Origin: Macrostomum hystrix
Lineage: Eukaryota > Platyhelminthes > Macrostomidae
Direction of reading: 5' to 3'
Length of the DNA stretch: 64,000 bases
Assembly (NCBI GenBank): GCA_950097015.1
Contig: CATNEN010000038.1
Coordinates: 12,456,001-12,520,000 of the forward strand
In this document: in pieces, positions 12,501-27,500 of the stretch
How the letters are laid out: each line of letters starts with the position of its first letter
Position numbering within the stretch: position 1 is the first letter of the stretch
Notes under the pieces: generated by a model
The model's database searches: none
Told to the model about the DNA's origin: nothing
What the model saw: the letters and a program-made list of their open reading frames with translations, nothing else
Made by a program: the position numbers and the translations under genes

Positions 12501-15500
12501 CTTGCTTAAGCCTTGGTATCCCTTGGTATCCCTTGGTATCCCTTGGTATCCCTTGGTATCCCTTGGTATCCCTTGGTATCCCTTGGTATCCCTTGGTATC
12601 CCTTGGTATCCCTTGGTATCCCTTAGTATCCCTTAGTATCTTGTGGTATCCCTTGTTATCCCTTAGTATCCCTTGGTATCCCTTGGTATCCCTTGGTATA
12701 CCTTGCTATCCCAATTACAATAATGATGCGCCAGCAATATTAATAGAGGTTTTTACTCACTAATGCAGTAATCAAAACTGGACCAGGTCTTGTTCTCTTG
12801 GCAAATCATTTTCGATGGTGAGTTTAACGGATGGTTGTGCGTATCTGGGCACTTGAGTTGCACCTCAGAGAGCACTGCTTGTGACGCCACACTCAAATTG
12901 ATTAGGGGCAGAACACTGCTGCGGATAGTCAGATTGTAGAGTGATCCAAGGCTGTTGCTGTGTCGTTGAACAATGTACTCTTCCCATTGATTGGCTGCCA
13001 CGAAAGCTAGGCAGTGCTTCGCTGTGGAGGTTTTCATTAATCTTATGTTATCTTGAACAAAAACAGTAAACAAAAATCCAATGTGTTATTATTTAATCAA
13101 TTACTATGGTATAAACGGCATTAGAGGTATCAACCTTCGCGCAAGGAAGTGTCTGATTTGTCAAATAAGTTCTCAATCTATTTTTCTACTCACTTGCACA
13201 TCCGGAGCTCCATCGCCACTCCTCAGACCAAGAGCCGTTAGCCTGGCATGTGACACTTTTCTCACTGGTTCCAGGAGCTGCTGTCAGCTCTTGCAGAGTA
13301 GCATTTGCGCAACTCAATATTGCCGTGTCCAAGTAGGACTCACCAGTCGGTTGCACCACTTTAAGACGTGTTGTCTGTGCTATAATAGCCAGGCTCGGCT
13401 TGCAGATGGTCCCTGTGGGTTCGATAAAGGTCACATTTGGGAGCTCAAGCCTATTGTTAAGGAGTTTCGGACACAATTCTGACCGAGAACAAATTAGAAT
13501 CTTAACTTTATTGGTGTCCTTTATTCCTTTATAGTTCACTCAGCGTTGAGATCAGATATGGGATCTTGGAAATGGGATATGGGATCTGGGATCTAGGATC
13601 TGGGATCTAGGATCTGGGATCCAGGATCTGGGATCTAGGATCTGGGATCTAGGATCTGGGATCTAGGATCCTAGAAAAAGGTTACCTGCACCAGCTGCCG
13701 CACACTGCAGCCTTTGGAAGAAGCGCCCTTGAATAGCTGCGGCTAATGCCACTTGCTGTATAAATCAGGCCCAACTGAGCTAAGTGCTATTTATATATTT
13801 TCATCTATCCAAAAAGTCGCCGCTAAAAGTGAGGGTCCAAAGTACTTACTCTCTAATCGTGAAATAGCTGTCCAGTAGGTAGTATTGTCCGTGCTATTTA
13901 GTGCGCAGGACGACACAAAGAATGCGTCGCCACTATCGTTGAAATAAAATCCTCGATCAGCTTTGAATTTCACCGCATCGTAGAGCCTCTGAGGCTGACT
14001 AAAATTGTTGTAGAACTCTTCGTAGACTGACATATTGGCTTGGACTTGCAGAGGTGGACACCGAAGACCTGGATAGTATTAAAATACGTTTCATAATAAT
14101 TATCGAACTAGAAGAGCCTTACGCTTAAGTTGGCGACTTACGCTCGCATAGCTGAAAGCTGGTCCAGGTCTTGTTTAAGTGGCAGACAGTTTCGGTGGGA
14201 CTGGAAGCAGGCAGATGGTGGCCAACAGGGCACCCAAGTGACAGCTTAGTCAGGGACACGGATGGGCTGGTCAGAAATGGAGAGATACTGACTAACTGCA
14301 CAGTCAGGCTGTTGTTCATTATCATTTTGGCCCCATGGTCGAACCGCAGAATAATATAGGTTGTTGTCCTTGGCAACGGTAGTGGCTGACACAGACGAGC
14401 TGAAGTCATGTGGTTTTGTCAACAAAGTTTAATTTTTCTGTCATTGACAAAAATGCTAACTTCTGAAAGGTAAAGAAGGCCGGGTTTACCTTGACAACCA
14501 CTTAGCCACGCACTCTGATTGGTCCAAAATCCCTGAGCGGTGCAGGTGGATTCAAACTGTATGACGTCAGGCATTTCAATAAACTCCTGGGTGCTGGAAT
14601 TTCTGCAAGCGACGCTGATCCGATCGCCAAACTTGTCACCAGGCAACGCGCTGTTAAATGTGATGCTTAAGGTCGGCAAAGAGTTGAGATCGCTGTAGCT
14701 TATGTTGCATCGAATTCCTGAAATTTATTGTGACTCCTTTTTCCAGGCCAAGTTCTATGATTTCTTAATGGGAAAGTGCAAATGCAGATTCTTACTTTCT
14801 GTTACCAGCACATCCGTCCAATAGATTGCGCTTCCATCACCTGATAGAAGGCAAGTGCTGAACCATTTGGTACTGTTAACACCTGAAAACTTATAGCCTG
14901 GGTTGGCTTGATAGATGACAGAGTCATACAGGAACCAGGTGGCATTTGGTTTCTGCAGTACAGTGCTGTAAACTGATGCATTTCCAACGGACGGTGGTCC
15001 TGAGCAGTTAAAGCCTAAATGAAGAAATTGTGGAGGCTTTAACAGTAGAAAGACCTGGGGGGTTTTCAAATACCCACATTTTTTTCTGTGTCTAGCAAAA
15101 TATTCAACTAATTGTCGTGAAAATTCAGAACACGGGCTAAAATTTTCCGCTCTATCCGATTGAACAAATCCCAGAATAACATTGGCATTGGCATCGTCGA
15201 GATATCCAACGACTATCGACAGGTTGTCTGGAAGAAAAGGCATCGTAAATGCTTAATTTTTCTGCTCACAAAATGTCCTCATATAAACATATTATATTTT
15301 TAAACCAATAGGCATTCGCCATAGAGGTTTATAAATAGGAACATTTAGCTGTCATTGTCACCACTGTCTTCGACAAGAATCGCTGAATATCTCGACGATG
15401 CTGACGTCAGCGACGGCTTTGAAAGTTAGTTCATCGTAAGGGGCGGAAAATTTGTTGTCTCTATGGCGGACTCGGGTGAAAATTGGTCATTTGGTTTTGG

Positions 15501-18500
15501 AGCTATCATGAAGTAGACAGGGGGTATTTGAAATACCCCGTGGCTTTCCTAAGAGAGAAAATAGCGTTGTCTTTCTACTGTAGAGTACACTAGGACGCAG
15601 TTTTGTGTTCATAGGTTAATTCTACAAAATGAAAAGCGTTTGTACGCAGCATTGTTTTCTGGCCTGCTTACGCAAACAGTTGGGCACGGGACTCCAGTTC
15701 AGGCTGGTTCGGCATTCGATGAAATCCACCCCATCGGAGTTTCTGTGACCCGTAGCGCATTCGACGAAACTCCTTGAGAAAACTTTCATCGACACATTGC
15801 CGTACAGGATGGCGAGGCTGATGTTGCTGGTGTTCATGGCAATTTTCTCGCCAAATGAGTCCCAGGTTGGAACCTGATAGATGGCGAGTGGCATCTCCGG
15901 TGCCGCACAGTTGCTCACTGAATGCTCAGAAAAAAATGATGGCTCAACGTTTTCTATACGGCTCAGCGCAAGAATAAAAAACAGAGATATCGGAATATTT
16001 TATTATTTAGGTCTCAGCTCGCTATTTCCCTGACTCCGTTCAGACTTCGATCCCTCGTGACACTCACATTCTACTGGCGGCAGTTCAGTCCAGTAGCTGC
16101 TGTTCGTGCTAGCATTCCACAGGCAGCTGGCAAAGTGCCAGTTGCGTGCCACAACTGAAAACTGAAACCCGGCATTGGTCGCGTAGTAAACGGTGTCATA
16201 AAGCTGGAAGTACTCGCCAGGAACGTTTGAGACGTTTTTAATTATGCTGGCCTTCTCGACTGATTGCGGCTCGGTACAACTTGCTCCTGCAGGGTAATTG
16301 GAATAAAAAAAATAAAAAGACAAACTTTTTCAATTCGAGTCGGGAATGGAACCCCACTACCATTAAGTCATTTGTCCAAATGCTCTAACCAACAGGCTAC
16401 AACCCCATTGGTTGCAAAAAAAGGTTAAAAATTAAGCCAGTAACAAACTAATTTGACAGATAATGTACGTTTATTCCTTTCTAGTCATAAATCGTATACC
16501 ACCTGCCCCATTTTACGAGAAGATCGAGCCGTCAGGTAGAAGAACTAGCCATGGCCAGGACTAGCAGTGCTCGGGAATCGATGCTTTTGCATGATTAAAA
16601 AACAACTATTAAATCTCAAACTAATGGTTTGCACGCTCACTTAAACAGTTGTCAAAATGAGTCCAGGTCTTATTTGTCTGGCAGATAATTGATCTTGGAG
16701 CACCTGCTGTCAGGTAAAAGCCGTCTGGGCAGCCGATCTGAAGCTCAGTGAACACGTCAGCACTGGTATTAACAATTGGTCGAGTGAGCACCTGCTTGAT
16801 GTACACTGACTGGTTAGAGCTCAAACTGACAATTTGATACGGCAGAGCTGTGACGTCTGGTGGAGGGCAGGTCTTCACTGAAAACAGGTTGGTTGAAATT
16901 CATGCATACATTATCATACTCTGCAGCTGATTATACTGCAGGTAATTTACACCGCCCATGTGACACTAAATCTGTAGAATATAATCGAAAGACACAAAAA
17001 GACACTTAAGGTAAATGCGCTGTTCGAATATTGCTCTTAAAGCCAAGGAAAAATTGAAGTTCCGGGTTTATCAGCGTAGATCATCTGTTTTAGCCCAAGC
17101 TAATTAAGTTTAGTTTTTATAGTAAAAATAAATAGTTTTCTTTCGTAATAATGCGAAAATTACTTCCTACATATACTCGTAATAAAAGTTAAATTCGCGC
17201 CGACGCCAAAAATTATCTTGTTTAAATTACGCTCATTTGTTAAAAATTAGGACTGTAAAACTGATATAAATAGACGCGAGATTTGAGAAGGAGGAGAACC
17301 AACGTCCTTTGCGAACTCACGTTCAAATAATAACAAGGAAGTTTAGATTGAGAATAAAAGCAAATTTTTCAATTATGAGAGAAATATACGTGTGAAAGTT
17401 TTACAATTATTTTTCTATTAAAGAGAGGTTGAAAATAAGATGAATATACAGAGACATAATAAAATAGAACTGAACTAAGTAAAATACAATATAATTACTA
17501 AGAAATCTAACATCAGGAACATATATCAAATAATACTTAGAGCTATACATTGACGAATTCCCGAAGAGAAGCCGTGACCCTCTGAATCACTGGAAGCCTA
17601 ATCTGACTGCGAAATCATATACAGTAGCCGAATTGACCACTCGAGCAATAAATCGTTACCACAATTGTGAATATGAGAAGCATTGTTAAGTAATTTTCTT
17701 TAATTCTTAGAAATTATTAAAACGAGATTCTAATAATAATTAAAAATTTGTCAAAGAGATAAGACCAGAAATAGCCCTACACAACCTTGGTGGCATCATT
17801 TGGATAAAATATCTTTAGAGTGATAATAATTAAAGAGAAGTAAAGAGGACAGATCTAGAGCTAAACTCACAACTGCAGCCCAGACTCCAAAGTGACTGGT
17901 TGCTCCAGCGTCGATCTGCGTCACAAAAAGTGTTGAATTGTAAAACACCCGGCGCCTTGGCAAACTCATTGGTGGTGGAGTTGTCGCAGACAATGACGGC
18001 TGTGTCCAGGTATCTATGCCCGTTTGGTCCATTGTGTGCTAGCAGTGTTGCGTTGGGCAGGCTAGACAAGTTCGCTATTCTCAAATGGCAGAATATTCCT
18101 AAAGTAAAATAGTTTGGAAATAGAATAATAACAATAATAGTTGCTGCAGGCAACGGCACGTCGTTCGGTGACACTAGATATGCAGCCACAGAGGACGCAA
18201 TTCTGCCCATTTCACTGACTCCTGAGCACACACGCACACAGATGCCGTACGCAGGCACACGCTCAAACAGGTGTGTCATCTTCCATGACTTTCTCATCGT
18301 CAGGCAGTGTACACTTCACTGTTCCTTGGAGTTTGGCCCTTAAAGGTGTAAATTGCACGACAAGTCCCAAAGCCTTCTCTCCGCGGCTGCGCCCCAATTT
18401 AATGTGTCCTCGCTGCAGAATCGAGCTCATGGACCTTGGTGCGAGAGTCAAACGTGTTAAATACTCTGCCACTCACCATCTTTATAAATTTAATGGTAAA

Positions 18501-21500
18501 CGCTTAATTTGTTCTTTTTTCCCACTTTATAATCTCTGAAGAAGTTTTTATTTGATTTTATTTTCATAAAAAATATTTTTTAACTCACTCCTGGTCTCAG
18601 GCAGAAAGCTCCAGTTGCCAGTTGCCTCACACATGGGTCGCCACTCCATCATACCTTCGCTGTCCGTTCCATCAACTGGCGGAAATTCATAGCCCAGTGC
18701 CGCTGTGAACACAGCATAGTCTCTGAAGGCTAGCGTCGATATGCCGACAGCAGTCAACAATGCTAGATTGTTACTGTAGACACTCGTAATCCGAGCATTC
18801 GTGATGTTTTGCAGTTCTGGGCAGACGACGCCTGAGGTTTTGTGATCAGACAGCCGCTTGACCAGTTATTTGTAAATAAAGATTCTCTACTCTTTCTGTT
18901 CTTCAGCCGAAGCTGGTTTGTCCCGTAAAGCCGCCGAACCATCAAGGGTTCGATTCAGGCATGTTTATTTATTGACACAAAAGCAGATTTTTAATTAGAC
19001 AGTTTTTTACTTCTCTCGAATTTTGATAGAAAGCACGTACGAGTGGTAGTTCACGCATAGTTCTGAACTACAGAGTATTTTGTGAAAAGTTAATCTACTC
19101 AATGACATTCATGTACTTACGCGTGCACGTCACGTTCGCATTCGTCCAGGATTTTTTAACCTGGCAGGTCATCCCGATGTCGCCGCTAGGCAGGTAGCCA
19201 TGGGTGCAGCGCATGGTGGCGGTGGCGTTGAACGCATTGAAATAAGGATCGGTCGAATCAAAAAAATAGCGGGTGGACGATTCCAATACTCGATAAGCCA
19301 GCCAGGTGCCATTGCTGTGCAGGTATGTGGAAAGCAAAGCCACTGGGCTCGTCTGGTTTTGGAGTACAGGACAGCGCTTCACTGAAACAGGCGCGAGTGG
19401 GAGCGGGTCCAAAATCACAAGAAAGCTACCAAAAAGGTAAACTTTCGAGACCTTCCACAACTAAAATTGGTTCTAGTCACAGTTCAGCATCCACTAACCG
19501 CTGCACGCATCGCTGATGTTATAGAATTGGTAACTGGTGCCCAGCGTGTAGGCAAAGTTGCCACTCTGGTCGCACACGTAGGTCCGGTTGTCGCTGATCT
19601 CCGGCAGAAATTCGAACCCGTAGCTGCAGTCAGCCAGGAGACGTTCGCCAACTCGATAGTGCGGCTGCGACTCCTGCCGGATGCTTGCGTTTTGCACCAA
19701 CGGAGAGCTGAAGCAGGCCAAGTCTGGCCAAAATGTGAGACAGTTAAAGAACTTGGTTTTAGAAAAATATTGTCCCAATATCTCTCCATCCTTTTTTTAT
19801 CATTTATTTTTGAAAGGGTAAACATCAGGTGCTGTAAGGCCATACTACAAGTCAGCCAAAATACAGATAGCAACGGGTTAGGTAGATTGTCTTTAATATA
19901 CAGCATCCAGAAGAGAAGCATATCATACTGGGCCTCGATAACAAGCCGCTCGGACTCCATTATTTTCAAGTTATTAGCAGGCCCAACATACAGGAATCAA
20001 GATAAAAATCAACAATAAAGTTATGCTGAACTGCAGAGGAATTAGTCCTGCAAAGGCAATTAGAAACCACAGGAAAAAAAATTTACTCAGTTCGATACCC
20101 ATTAGAGACAAAGGACACAGAACTCAAGCAGGCTGAGTCACTTCTTTTATTATTTTAATTAATATTTTTACGCCGAAAAATATGTACAAGAAATATGTAA
20201 CCCGGAGTTGAGCCGTACTCTATCCTCGTTTAGACTAGGGAACCATAAGCTAGCTTGCGAAACATCGCGAGCTGCCAGACCTGAATTTACTTATGAGAAT
20301 AGATTTAGTAACAAGTAGCAAAATTGAATTAGTGGAAAACGAGGTCTACCTCTTATTTAAGTGCAGTTGGAATGGGTATAGCACCGCACGATTGAATTTT
20401 GAGAAGAGAATTTCAGGAAATACTCATAATTTCACGTCCCTAACAGCAGAAGAAAAATCTAACACATAATGGCACAAGACGACAGGGAAACCACTAAAGC
20501 ACTAGCAAAGTACATCATAGAAATCTCTAGAACAAGAGAACAGCTGCCCAGGCAACAAACAATTAAATAGTTATCACAAGTTTTGTATTTGATTCCTGTT
20601 GTCCCTTGCGTTTTTACTCTCATTTCTATTTTTAACTCCCAGCGCTTCCCCTAAAAGAAAATAAAATGTTTATTTTTTACAAGATCATCATCATTTACCC
20701 ATCTTATCTTTCTCAAAGTGTAGCTTCCGCATCAAGTTTATATTGAGCTAAAAAGGCGCCTTCACGAAAAGAAATTGTGCTCACTCCATGTTCGATGAAC
20801 CCTGGCCAAATATTCCTGGCACTGTGGCCGGTTGCTTGTGTTGCATTTTGTCGAGCAAAGGCCATCAGAAAGAGCTCTACCGTAGGTTGTGTAATCCACA
20901 GCGCAGAAGCAACTGGCTGCTCAGAGAAGAGCATGGGTTTTAGTTCATAAATATACCGTACTATACTATATACTATATTATTATACTATATACTATATTA
21001 TTATTAGTATTGCTTTTGTCGCGCTATGTGGAACAGTGGACATGCAAAACGGAACGGCCCATGGAATTCTGTGACCAAGCGTTTGAATTCACATGAGAAA
21101 GTAAGCCATAGACAGCTCGAATTGTCATGCTATGTGGAACGATGAGCCAGAATAGAAGTAACCAGGTTAGATTTTATTTGCAGAATGAATAAAGGCAAGC
21201 AGAAGCAGAATTGCATTCAAGTGAATCTTATTATAAGTCTGAAATTGAAGCATCAGTTACAAAATTTGAACCCCTAAAACAGATGTCGCTGCAACCACAA
21301 TCGAAACAATCGATTGCAGCGCAGCTCCCAGCCAGCGCACTTGTCAGCAGTGATTGCTTGACCAACAGCTTCAGTCGCCTCTCGTTCAAGTAGCATGAAT
21401 CTCCACTGCTCAAATAACACTCCTTCTGGTGGAACTTGCTCATCCTCAACTATGCCGGCTTCCGCCAAACGGTTTTTGAGATTTGACTTCAACGCAGAGT

Positions 21501-24500
21501 TAGTAAATTCGGTCGGGTTTAGAAATTGTGAATACGGGGGTAGGATTCGTGTCGTAATTCTGTCCCGATGGTTCTCTCGGATCTCCACATTACGATGAAT
21601 ATTTGAGCCATCCATAAAAACTATCCAGTTTCCGGAAGGGTTCAGTTGATGGCAGCGGTCTGCTAGGTGGTCTAAAAATTCTTGAAACCTTTGCTGCGTT
21701 TGACCAAGAAAATGAAAGCGTGTTGTTGTCTATGGCTTACTTTCTCATGTGAATTCAAACGCTCGGCCATAGAATTCAATGGGCCGTTCCGTTTTACATG
21801 TCCACTGTTCCACATAGCGCGACAAAAGCAATAGTGGGTTATGTTATTACAAATTCAGATTCTTACCATTGTTGATGAGAGGGGTAATGATATTGAACGC
21901 CGATACGTTCGATTCTAAAATAGTTTATAAGTAACCTAATTTTAGGAAAGACGATTTTTAATAATTTTATATGAAACTACCTTTATAGCAGATCATTGGA
22001 TATTCTTTGTTCGTGTTGATCGTCAATTGCAGATTGGTGAACTCAAGGTATTCTTCGCTTGTTCCAAACTTGAACCTTTTTACAGCGCCATCGTAACCGC
22101 TGAAGTATGCAACCAGGTCTCCAGTAGCTGAGAAAAATATAATTATGTCATAAATGTGCAGTTTAAAAAAATTTAACTGTAAAAACCTGCTCAAAACTAT
22201 GCTAGTATTAAGCTACCAGAACGTCATAATAATGAGATAAATAATCGATAACACCTGCCCCAATTGATTCAGGTGTACAACCGACACAAAGACGCAGCTA
22301 TTGCGCGGTGCATCTGAAGCCTGCGTACGACTGTTCAGTGCATAGACAGGGGGGTGCCACACCCTACTTAGCTGGGTGAACTGAAGCCATGCAGAATTAA
22401 GTTTATGTTAACAATTTGTTCCATTGAAGTTTCATTTCAAGTCGTGAGTCTGATGAAATTCTGATATCATGGCTACAACACCATATTGAACTTTGGCGTT
22501 CAAACCGATTCAACCCATTAAGTTAAAACAAAGCGTCTTACATGAATTTAGCAGATAAACCCATGGACCGTGTTCAAACTCGTGAAGTATATCTGCAAAT
22601 AAAAACGAAAAATCTAAATACAACTTTGATTCTTGTCAAAAAGATAGCTTTTATCTTTTATCAGAAGATTCTTGACGACGGTTTAACTTCTATCTTATTA
22701 AATTTCATTATTTAAACTATTTTATTGAGCTTATTCCATCACTTATAAACTGCAACTTACTGAACCAGATTTCAACGGTTGAATCATTGTGCACTAACAC
22801 CGAGCCACCGATTTCCTGACACAAGGCGGCAGCCGCAGGTAACAGCTTAGGTACTGTCTGGGATGTTAGCAAAGTCTGCCCAGTCTTGAAGTTGATGTTC
22901 TTGTGAATTGTCAAGCAACCGCCAATCTCGGCTAAGTAATGCCAGTGCCGCGATCCGCAGTGGGCCAAGTTTTCCAAATCTCTAGCTGGATAAGTCATCG
23001 GGGAGCATCAGTTGAGTTTCCACAAGAAATTTGACTATATAGGTAACCCCAAACTAGATTGTATGAAACTACGGAAACTCAACAAACTTTTTTACAGAAG
23101 CAAAGATCAGAATCAAGTACGATCGAGCGTATATTGCGAGCATTCAAAATCCCACTGGTAGAATTAGGGACGCTTGCACTCGTCATCTGTGCTCAAATTA
23201 TACTGTACATCGGTGACCACCAAAGTAGGAGATGATGTAGGCACATTTGGGTGTCTGCAGGCAAGGCCTTCACACCGGGGCGCAGTGCTTATTCGTATCA
23301 AATACACAAGTGCCAGAACGTTTTGAATATCTCGACGATCTTGATTTTATTGCTTCGGAAGATGCGCGACAAAAATTTGGCGCGTGTTCTTGAGTTTCGT
23401 TTGCTTTGCGCTAATCCGTTCAGGCTCAATCTCCGATCTATAAAAAATCTCCCATAGTGCAAAAGTGGCTTGGTAGCTCTACTTTAAATGTACATGGTTC
23501 GATTCGCTTTCCCAGGTTGCTTGTTACGGAGCTCACATTTAGGGTTGTCGCATCCATCCCCGATTTAGCCTAGATACAAGTATACTGGCTTGCTCCTCAA
23601 GATTGAAGTAAGGCCTCAATTCGGCGCAATTATTGAACTACGCACTTTCACTATGAAACTGTGTGAGTTCACTATGTACATGGCTTAAATGTGAAATACG
23701 ATATCCTCAATAAACTATTAAGCTAATTTAGCTTTCACAGGATCTCCCGCATATCATTGATTGCAAACGTCCTTCAACTCTTAATCATCGAAGTCTTTGT
23801 CTTTTTTAGTCTTGATTGTGGAGTGGAGTTGTGTGTCAATGCCAACAATACGAAGTGTTGCATCCTCTGTAGTGTAGTAGTATTTTACGAAGGCCGTAGT
23901 GAGTATATGCTCGATACCCAAAGTCCGGTTCCTCTTGATTATTTTACTCTCCGTTACACTCACGCGCTTTACACTACTATAAGTAAGCAATGTCAACGTG
24001 GTTTACTGGTGTCGTGAGTATAAATTTGAAATAAGAATCTTTAAAAAAACTCATGCAAACTCAACTTAAATCTTAACTAACATGAGTATGCTCGGGTCTG
24101 CAACATGGCGTAGGGCAGGCCCCAGGAGCGGCACGCATCGACACAGCTTGATTCATTCTGCGCTGCCTCCGGGGAACTGTGCGGCATGATTGTGTCAGTC
24201 GACCTTGGATCCGACTGCAGGTAGTAGCAGCCCAGATAGGAATCGCTGACTGCAATCCGGGTAGGTACGAGACGTAGAATGTAAGTGAAAACTTGATTTA
24301 TTCAAATTCACATTCATTTAAGACGCAGCCGCGAAGAGATGACTTGGGGGCTTGTGCAATTTACGCAGATAAGAGCGGACCCCAAAGGCAAAGTGAGTGT
24401 ACACGGCCAGGCAACGGCAAAGTCAGGGCAGATGCACACACATTTCTGTAACAGAGCTTACGATCAATGTGCGAGTGTGTGTGCAGAAGTCAGCAGAATT

Positions 24501-27500
24501 GCTATTCTTGGGCTGCGGGTCTACTGTTACCGAAGGAAGTTATGATAAGGCCCTGTGCAAGTGCAACCACAGCTGTAAGTCTGAAGAACAGCACCAATAA
24601 CATCACCATTGAACTGGCTGTAGGGCTGAGCCAGCGGCTCGAGCTTCAACAGCGAGCTGAATTGCCAGGATGATAAGTAGGTCTGGATCTGCAGGCTGTC
24701 CGTCACCAATGGCCGCTGGAACATCACCGTCTTGGGTGTGAAAAAGGCGCCAACACCGGGATAGCGCTAAAATGAATATTTTGGATTCTGCAAAAATTCC
24801 TTACTTTATTTAGAACAAAGACACTACAGAAACAGGTTATGAGGTTATGATTCTTATAAACTTTGAACACAGATTTCCTTGCAACACTAACTCGTACATG
24901 CGCCCGCAGTAAAGCAGGAAATTTAGCATGGCTTTAAAACGAAAAAAAAACTGAGCACTACAAATATGAACTTTAAGCCATTGACTTACGTCGCTGCCAA
25001 AATTGTACACAGGAGCTGTGTAGACCAGCTCGGCATTGCTGAAGCTGTATTTAAATGTCTTAAAGTTGTCATTCTCTGAAAATTGTTGAAATAGATAAGA
25101 CGATTTACGTAAACAATACTTTGTTGTTTTTTATTTCCTTGCCTAAATTTCAGTCTACATTATATACTCTAGGAGTCTTATTAAAAAGTCCGGAATAAAG
25201 ACTAGTTCAAAATTCAGTCTACTTGAAGTATTGATAGTATTCACATCCCATTTTTATAGACTCTGACAAAATGAACTCGAAGTCGAAAGAAACTCAAGGC
25301 GTACCCTGCATAATATAGCCCGAAACGATTGTCGGCTGAGAAAATCTGAGACGCAAACGAGTCGCTGAGACAATGCTGATATTGGCAGTTGAGCTAAAAA
25401 TTGGCAAAAATTTAAGCAACATTAGTTCATTTTTAGTCCTTAAAAATAGATTAAACTTCAGAAAACAGGTACAAATTTACCTTTCCGAGAAGCAGAGTGC
25501 ATCGTAAAGTTCTCGCGTATCTCTAACTTGCAGCCTATGAGACGCATTGCTCATGAAGAACATACCCTGCAGCTCCCCGCATGATGAAGCTATTCGGAAC
25601 TGAGTTACATCTGAAAATTACAGCAGATAGTGGCTTTTTGTGACAGAAGATGACAAGCAAGACTCAGCGAATGTTGTGACTCTCATCTTCCTACTCAATT
25701 CTAACGCCGATACCAAGCAACTTACTGGTTCGAAACCAGGACGCGTTTGTAAAGTTCGAGCCACAATTAGAAAACTTGACTTTGGTGCATTGCTGTGAAC
25801 AGCAGCTTCCAATGGAAGCCAATTGAGCAGTTGACAGCAGACTGGCACTGCAGCTGCACTGGCCAGGCAACAGTCCAGCGTACTGGTATCCGCTGGAGCG
25901 GCAGAGCTGCAAGCACTGCTGCGGTATCTGGTAGCTCGACTGGCTTGTAAAGGCCATTGGCACAGCGTCCGGGTGCGCTGCAGCGCAGGCCACAAAGGCT
26001 ACAAGGTTTTGAGAACATACGAGCGTACATTAAACAATTGATGGGGTCTTACCCCGCTGGAACATTTACTATACGCCCCTCTGTACGCCCCACCCGGCGC
26101 CCACCCACCAGTCGCCGGTAAGTGGGCGTATGGTTTGGCCAAGCGCCCCGCCGGTGGCCCGCCGGCGGGGGGGGCGCAGGGTAGGTGGCGGGGGTGGGGG
26201 CGCAGGGTAAATAAAATTCGGCGCATATCCTCAAAGTCTACTGTTAGTAGGCTGTGCAGTATTTTTTGAGCGCAGTAATTGAGCCGCCGGTGAGGGGCGC
26301 AGAGTAAATAAAATTCGGCGCAATTTCCTCACTGTCTACTGTTAGTAGGCTGTGCTGTATTTTTTGAGCGCCGTAAAAAGACTAGCAGCAGGTCCGCTCC
26401 TGCCCCAGCAGCTCCGCTCCTGCCCCAGCAGCTCCGCTCCTGCCCCAGCAGCTCCGCTCCTGCCCCAGCAGCTCCGCTCCTGCCCCAGCAGCTCCGCTCC
26501 TGCCCCAGCAGCTCCGCTCCTGCCCCAGCAGCTCCGCTCCTGCCCCAGCAGCTCCGCTCGCCATGCTGCCCCCTCCCTCCTGACCCTAATAAAACCCTGC
26601 GCCCCATTGGCGGGAGAGCGTATAGCGGGGCGCATAGCAAAATTAACCCGGTGCCCAGCCGGCGGGGGGCGTATAGCGGGGGCGTATAGAAAATCAACCC
26701 TGCGCCCCACTGGCGGGAGGGCGTATAGCGGGGCGCATAGCAAAATTAACCCGGTGCCCAGCCGGCGGGGGGCGTATAGCGGGGGCGTATAGAAAATCAA
26801 GCCTGCGCCCCACTAGTGGGAGGGCGTATAGCGGGGCAATACAGATTTTGAAATGGACACAACCACAGCTATTTAAATTTATTACCAAAAGGCTGTGTAC
26901 AGCTATTCAGTCCGTGGACTGGGGTATGTCCGGACCACACAATTTCTACACCCATTTTTCAGAAGCAATCGTCAATTTACAGTCATGCTCAAAGATCGAA
27001 ATGGTTATCGATTAATTTATGTAGTTAAAACTTCGATTTCACAACACATATCATTGTTGCATTTGCAATGTGGTAAGTTAAGTTCAGATAACTAGTTTTA
27101 GATTGATATGAAAGTAATCTTGCACTCTAGATATTACCCAGCCCCAGTAATGCCAACCTGAGCTCTTGACGCAAACAGGTGCGAATCCGATCTCTGCTGT
27201 ACCAGCAATGACAGAGCCGTTGTTCATGAAGTACCTCGAGTAAATACCCTTAACGTACGCACCCTGGCCCACATTTCCTGGCCTGCCAATATGATATACA
27301 AAGTCGCCAACGGAACTGATCACTGGCGACTGTTCCAGTGCCTCGTCCAGCTTCGTGTAGCCCAAAAGCCAGTTGGAAAATTTGGCGTGATACGGCAGCA
27401 GGGTGGTCAGACTTCGAACAAAATTGTAGTAGTCGCTGCTGGGAAACGTTACTAAAAAGCTGTTGCTGGATGCACAGGTTCTGCTAGCCTCAGATTCGCT

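Noticed and set aside
12488-12763. Plus-strand open frame over the 10-bp repeat
   Set aside because: A product of the tandem array; no conserved protein sequence and no splice context.
23781-23996. Minus-strand open frame ending KKDKDFDD
   Set aside because: It lies between gene Y exons but no phase-1 acceptor/donor pair frames it and no family is recognised. It may be intronic chance or a retrocopy remnant.
26352-26800. Long open frames over the GC-rich arrays
   Set aside because: They cross tandem repeats with periods not divisible by three and have extreme composition; all frames are open by chance.
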